A DNA stretch of 64,000 nucleotides from Ferruginibacter paludis (lineage in GTDB: Bacteria; Bacteroidota; Bacteroidia; Chitinophagales; Chitinophagaceae). Within the stretch, counting starts at the first letter, position 1; every line of letters starts with the position of its first letter. The notes below the pieces were generated by a model, which saw only the letters and a list, made by a program, of their open reading frames with translations, had not been told where the DNA came from and searched no databases. Both the position numbers and the translations under genes were made by a program. This document shows positions 60,334 through 64,000 of the stretch, one piece after another. The stretch lies in assembly GCF_030409685.1 (NCBI RefSeq), contig NZ_JAUFQJ010000007.1, positions 1-64,000 of the forward strand, read 5' to 3'.

Positions 60334-62903
60334 TTTTTTAGTACATTATAAAGTATAGCAAGCATGGTCGCCACCGATACGCTTAAAGAGACAACTTCGG
60401 ATGTTCTAAGTCTTTCTTTTTCTCTTTTGGAGGGAACGAAGATTTCAGCACCAGGACTGAGCCTCGGATATTTTTTGATAAACAGAAAGGACTTGGTTCC
60501 TTTTACCGAACCATTGGCATACACTACATAAGGCCTTTTTTTAGATGACCTGTCTGCAAAACCGCCGGCCTTGTTGATGTAATCCCTGAACCTGAAGCTT
60601 TCGTCGTATCGTACCAAAGCAGGGTAGAGTACTTCGCCGTTTACCCTTACTGTTTGCAATTGTTTTGGAATGCGTAAAGTGTCACCATCATTTAAAAACA
60701 GGTCATATTCAGATTGCGGATTTTCTAAAATTTTCTGCAGGTCAATGCCCACATTTTCCGATTTCCTCCTTGTCATCAAATCAATTTGGTTTTGCAGTAA
60801 AACAGGAGATACACCAGCTTCATAATTTTGCTTTAATAAATTGGAAAGACCCTGTTCGCTGTTATTCTGTTCTGTTCTGGTTAAGTTTTTTGTTCTTACC
60901 AATACTGCACCTTTTGGATAGGCGAGGGCTGTAAGGCCGCCTGAACGTTTTACCAAGTCAGATATACGATCGTTTTTTGCCTGCAAAGTATACTTGCCGG
61001 AGTAAATAATTTCGCCTTCTATTACTGCATTCTTCTGAACAAAATATCCGGGTGCGGGGCGGATGGTAACTTCGTCAAAAGGCATCAGCACAATTTTCGG
61101 AATCACTGCGCTGTCCTTTAAATCCAGCGTAATATCCTGCTGGAAAATTGTAGCTGTAGCGATGTTGGTTGAATCAGCTAATTTGATATTCGCCGAATCT
61201 TTATTGGCATCTTTGACCCTCCGGGAAATTTCCACGCGTTGTAGTGACGCGGCCTCTTTCAATCCTCCGGCCATCAAGATGAGATCCTGTACGGTAATGC
61301 CTTCTTCATATAAAAAAATACCCGGCGCCGATACCTGTCCTTCAATACTGACGAAATAGCCTTCCTTTAAATCAAATTTGGAAAATATTTTAATCCTGTC
61401 TTCCGGTTTCAGTTTGATATCTTTTAATTCACCGCTTAATAATTTCTCTACATCAAAGGCAATAATTTCCGGGCTTAAATCTGCCTTGAGGCGGTGCAGT
61501 GTTGCCCTGCCGGTAAATGCGTCATCCCGAATTCCATCGGCTTCATTTATCAGTTGCACCAGGCTCAGCCCTTCACTTAATTCATACTCCCCAGGCCGGT
61601 AAACAGCACCTTCAATACTTATCCTGTTGGTAAACCGGTTCAATATTTTTCCCACCACGTAGCTGTCACCTTTTACAGGAACGGCCGATGCTATCTGCGC
61701 TTCCGGCATGGTAGTTACTTTCCTGTCTTTGGATGTATTTCTGAAAACCTGTATCCGGTCAGTATAAGCGTTGTCTGTAAATCCGCCAGCATATTTAAAA
61801 AGTTGCGCCAGTTTTTCTCCGGGGGCCACATCATACAGCCCCGGCTTTTTTACTTCGCCTTTCAATTCTATCCTGGTATCATAGGAGTTGATCTTAATAA
61901 CATCTTCATCCATTAAGCGGATATCATTTTTTTTACTCCCGCTAATCAGGTACTGATATACATCAATTGTAGCGATTGTCGTGTTGTTCCTGATCACCTG
62001 TATGTTTCTGTAGGATCCGTTCAGGTTGGGGCCTCCACATGCATACAGGGCATTATATGCAGAAGCAAGCGATGGCAGTGTATAAGTGCCAGGCAGGGTC
62101 GCTTCGCCGATTACAGTCACTTTCATGCTGCGTATTGTGCCGAGATTTACATCCACTATTGTTTTACCTGACCTGATATTGGCATAGATGGTACCCGCCA
62201 GTTTTTTTACGATGGCTCTCTTTGCTTCCTCAATTGTTAAGCCACTTACTGCTACCGCACCCGCCACGGGTATCCTGATCAGGCCTTCATTGGAAACCTT
62301 CAATCGGTAACTCATTTCTGAATAACCCGATACATCAATGAGCAGCTCATCATCTGCTGCCAGCCGGTAGTTAAAAGGAGTGGGTAGTTTAAGGTTGGGT
62401 TCAAACGTCAGCCGCCTGTTATTAAAAACATCAAAGCCAAAATTTTTTGATTTCAACTGGGAGAAAACGCTATTAAAATTATCCAGTGGCTTTTGTTCAA
62501 GTGAACTCACGGAATCCCGCTGGTAACTGGAGGGTAATGAAGCACTGGAATGATCAATGTCGGCCTTGTAACCGGCCGTTAAAGTTTTGCGTGTTGCCTT
62601 TACACGTTCTCTCAGTTTTACTACTTCTTCGGGGTTCATTCCGCGTTGCAGCGCCAGCTGTACAATCTGGTCATCCGTCAAGCCCATGCGGTCAGATTCA
62701 ATCATAAATTTTCTTACCTGGTCATCAGTCAATTCTTCCGTTCTTATATTGGTTAAATCTCCCACATTCTGCGCTTTGGTAACCAGCTGTGCCGAAAGCA
62801 GCAGGAGAAAGAATATGATATATCCTGAAATAAATGGAAGCCGTTTAGGGATGCCTGATTTTTTCAATATTTTTTTTTTAAAGGACAATACAATATTCCT
62901 CAT
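60330..62903 (-). CDS. SLBB-domain polysaccharide export protein
   Basis: 857 residues from ATG 62903 (MRNIVLSFKKKILKKSG); the frame to 63008 has no family text. A signal/anchor (about 25-45) and a helical 'LTDDQIVQLALQRGMNPEEV' region are followed by the Poly_export domain ('YRLAADDELLIDVSGYSEMS') and a series of SLBB domains, visible as repeated 'V.GEV..PG.Y....' segments ('VTVIGEATLPGTYTLPSLAS', 'IELKGEVKKPGLYDVAPGEK', 'SIEGAVYRPGEYELSEG', 'SIEGQVSAPGIFLYEEG', 'VIEGEIIYSGKYTL'). It forms the periplasmic/outer-membrane channel for the polysaccharide. Ends in a short TM helix. Confidence 0.9.
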   Translation of the reverse strand: MRNIVLSFKKKILKKSGIPKRLPFISGYIIFFLLLLSAQLVTKAQNVGDLTNIRTEELTDDQVRKFMIESDRMGLTDDQIVQLALQRGMNPEEVVKLRERVKATRKTLTAGYKADIDHSSASLPSSYQRDSVSSLEQKPLDNFNSVFSQLKSKNFGFDVFNNRRLTFEPNLKLPTPFNYRLAADDELLIDVSGYSEMSYRLKVSNEGLIRIPVAGAVAVSGLTIEEAKRAIVKKLAGTIYANIRSGKTIVDVNLGTIRSMKVTVIGEATLPGTYTLPSLASAYNALYACGGPNLNGSYRNIQVIRNNTTIATIDVYQYLISGSKKNDIRLMDEDVIKINSYDTRIELKGEVKKPGLYDVAPGEKLAQLFKYAGGFTDNAYTDRIQVFRNTSKDRKVTTMPEAQIASAVPVKGDSYVVGKILNRFTNRISIEGAVYRPGEYELSEGLSLVQLINEADGIRDDAFTGRATLHRLKADLSPEIIAFDVEKLLSGELKDIKLKPEDRIKIFSKFDLKEGYFVSIEGQVSAPGIFLYEEGITVQDLILMAGGLKEAASLQRVEISRRVKDANKDSANIKLADSTNIATATIFQQDITLDLKDSAVIPKIVLMPFDEVTIRPAPGYFVQKNAVIEGEIIYSGKYTLQAKNDRISDLVKRSGGLTALAYPKGAVLVRTKNLTRTEQNNSEQGLSNLLKQNYEAGVSPVLLQNQIDLMTRRKSENVGIDLQKILENPQSEYDLFLNDGDTLRIPKQLQTVRVNGEVLYPALVRYDESFRFRDYINKAGGFADRSSKKRPYVVYANGSVKGTKSFLFIKKYPRLSPGAEIFVPSKREKERLRTSEVVSLSVSVATMLAILYNVLKK

Positions 62904-63076
62904 ATAATAAAAAGCTGATGCTGGTGTAAAAAAGCAAAAGTATAAGATATGGGTAAGCTTGGAGATTACCTTAATATTAACTTTTGCAAAAGCGAAAGCA
63001 GTCAGCAAAAAAAGTAATTCCTTTGAATTTGTGGGTCTGTGGCTTCACTGTGTATCCAGCCTTCTTAAATTTTTAC

Positions 63077-64000
63077 ATGCGCAGGTATTATCTTATTGAC
63101 CATAAAATACTGTTCCTTTTCGGGTATATCTTTTATCTGTTTACGCCTTACATCGTGGGTGTAAGCCATGCGTTTAAAGGGTTTCCGGGCATGGATATGT
63201 ACCAGGGGTTTTTTAGCCTGATACCGCAAGACAAGCTACAGGCATACATCTTAATCACCCTTTCCTGGTTACCTGCATTTTATGCGGGGCATTTTGCTTA
63301 CAAATTATTTGCACCCTATAAAAGATCGCTGCAGCTTTTTCCGGCATCCTACACAAGCCAGGGTACGTCTCACGTTGCCGTATTGCTGACAGGTGTTTTA
63401 ATCCTGTTTACTTATATCAGTAAAAATTCTCTGCTGGGAAATTACCAGTTGTATGATTCCGGCGCCCGGGGCAAGATGTCAACACTGCTGGTTATTTTTA
63501 ACTTTTTTTTACTGTACCAGTTAGTCAGCAAACAAAAAGTTTCATACGTTTTAATTGCCGGAACGCTAATTACCGCAGTGCTGTTGTTATCAATGGGTGG
63601 CCGTATGTACGTAATACAAACCTTTATTATTTACCTTGTATATAAAACTTCTTTTGCCACCGGGCGCTGGACTTTAATACAGATTGTGCTGTTTGCCGTG
63701 TTGGCGCTTTTCGTCGGCAGCTGGGTAGGGACTTTCAGGATGGGCACGGCCTTTAACTTAAACAGGGGCCTTTATTCACTGATGGCAGAGCCTGTGTTTA
63801 CATGGTTTAGTACAAGCACTTTTCTGATAGCCAATAATATTCCCGTTGTCAATTTTCCGGCAAATTTCCTGACCTCTTTTTTAAACCTGGTGCCAAACAC
63901 AATTATAAGTTTCAAATCGTATGTTGTGTCAACGCAGGGGATGGGCTATGTATACCAGAACCCGCTGGGAGCCGATAGTGTGTGGAGCACCTTTGTAATC
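63077..64000 (+). CDS. Wzy-like polysaccharide polymerase, 3' end outside window
   Basis: ATG 63077 opens a frame still running at 64000 (308 codons). It is almost all hydrophobic: about eight TM helices, with Arg-rich periplasmic loops such as 'LGNYQLYDSGARGKMST' and 'MGGRMYVIQTFIIYL', and 'GSWVGTFRMGTAFNLNRG'. This is the pattern of O-antigen/oligosaccharide repeat-unit polymerases. It is divergent from the SLBB gene and fits the adjacent export genes. The start has no strong ribosome site. Confidence 0.75.
   Translation, partial: MRRYYLIDHKILFLFGYIFYLFTPYIVGVSHAFKGFPGMDMYQGFFSLIPQDKLQAYILITLSWLPAFYAGHFAYKLFAPYKRSLQLFPASYTSQGTSHVAVLLTGVLILFTYISKNSLLGNYQLYDSGARGKMSTLLVIFNFFLLYQLVSKQKVSYVLIAGTLITAVLLLSMGGRMYVIQTFIIYLVYKTSFATGRWTLIQIVLFAVLALFVGSWVGTFRMGTAFNLNRGLYSLMAEPVFTWFSTSTFLIANNIPVVNFPANFLTSFLNLVPNTIISFKSYVVSTQGMGYVYQNPLGADSVWSTFVI

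Overview
The window (about 42% GC by eye) looks like a chromosome segment of a Bacteroidota bacterium, most likely Chitinophagaceae. The signs are type IX secretion sorting signals, Oar-like TonB-dependent receptors with carboxypeptidase-regulatory N-termini, DUF5686, DUF3108 and DUF6799 proteins, AT-rich leaders with weak Shine-Dalgarno sites, and many 4-base start/stop overlaps. No rRNA, tRNA or CRISPR array was recognised.

Layout. 1-3284: end of an integrated mobilizable element (HTH/excisionase-like protein, MobC-like protein, MOBP-type relaxase, coiled-coil membrane protein) with a hairpin-rich candidate oriT at 924-1010. 3300-4250: two decayed genes. 4349-10595: arsenosugar-type operon on the minus strand (peroxidase-like protein, ArsS radical SAM, nucleoside phosphorylase, two glycosyltransferases, flavin disulfide reductase, small membrane protein, fatty-acid hydroxylase-like protein), without arsM in the window. 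10847-14137: ECF sigma factor, YceI, thioredoxin and DUF6799 genes, and a T9SS-sorted GEVED protein. 14240-16022: a YhcG/DUF1016 remnant and a broken phosphoglucomutase gene. 16292-29787: a stress and ion-homeostasis block (two universal stress proteins, an OmpR-type two-component system, MscS channel, TPR protein, ClC channel, DUF389 protein, Na+/H+ antiporter). 30080-31453: decayed defence-like remnant (SecB-like, HTH, HsdS fragment). 32505-36077: methionine-sulfoxide repair cluster (MsrB, MsrA, DUF1223, cytochrome b, MsrP-like). 36283-46765: TonB receptors, fragments of them, a lipoprotein, a DUF5686 gene with an in-frame stop, and a DedA/glycosyltransferase pair. 47074-53375: small proteins, an atypical pyruvate kinase, DUF3108, a histone-like basic protein and a PAP2-GtrA-GT39 operon with a frameshift. 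53564-56882: pstSCAB. 57091-64000: exopolysaccharide genes (two glycosyltransferases, Wzz-like, SLBB export protein, start of a polymerase).

The most interesting signal is a set of 11-bp-phased direct repeats with core TTTTTAAT. They occur in five places and nowhere else that I noticed: upstream of usp1, of mscS, of usp2-TPR, of the operon hypothetical-DUF389-ClC, and in the leader region of the OmpR-type regulator. In the four that sit upstream of a gene, the core lies on the coding strand of that gene. This looks like the operator of a local regulon run by the two-component system at 17841-19918, tying together stress proteins, mechanosensitive and chloride channels. The array near the regulator itself is inverted.

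A second theme is gene decay. I count eleven broken, truncated or frameshifted genes in 64 kb, several with a single in-frame stop or one homopolymer slip in an otherwise complete frame. Real pseudogenisation, recoding or slippage, and sequencing error are all possible explanations.
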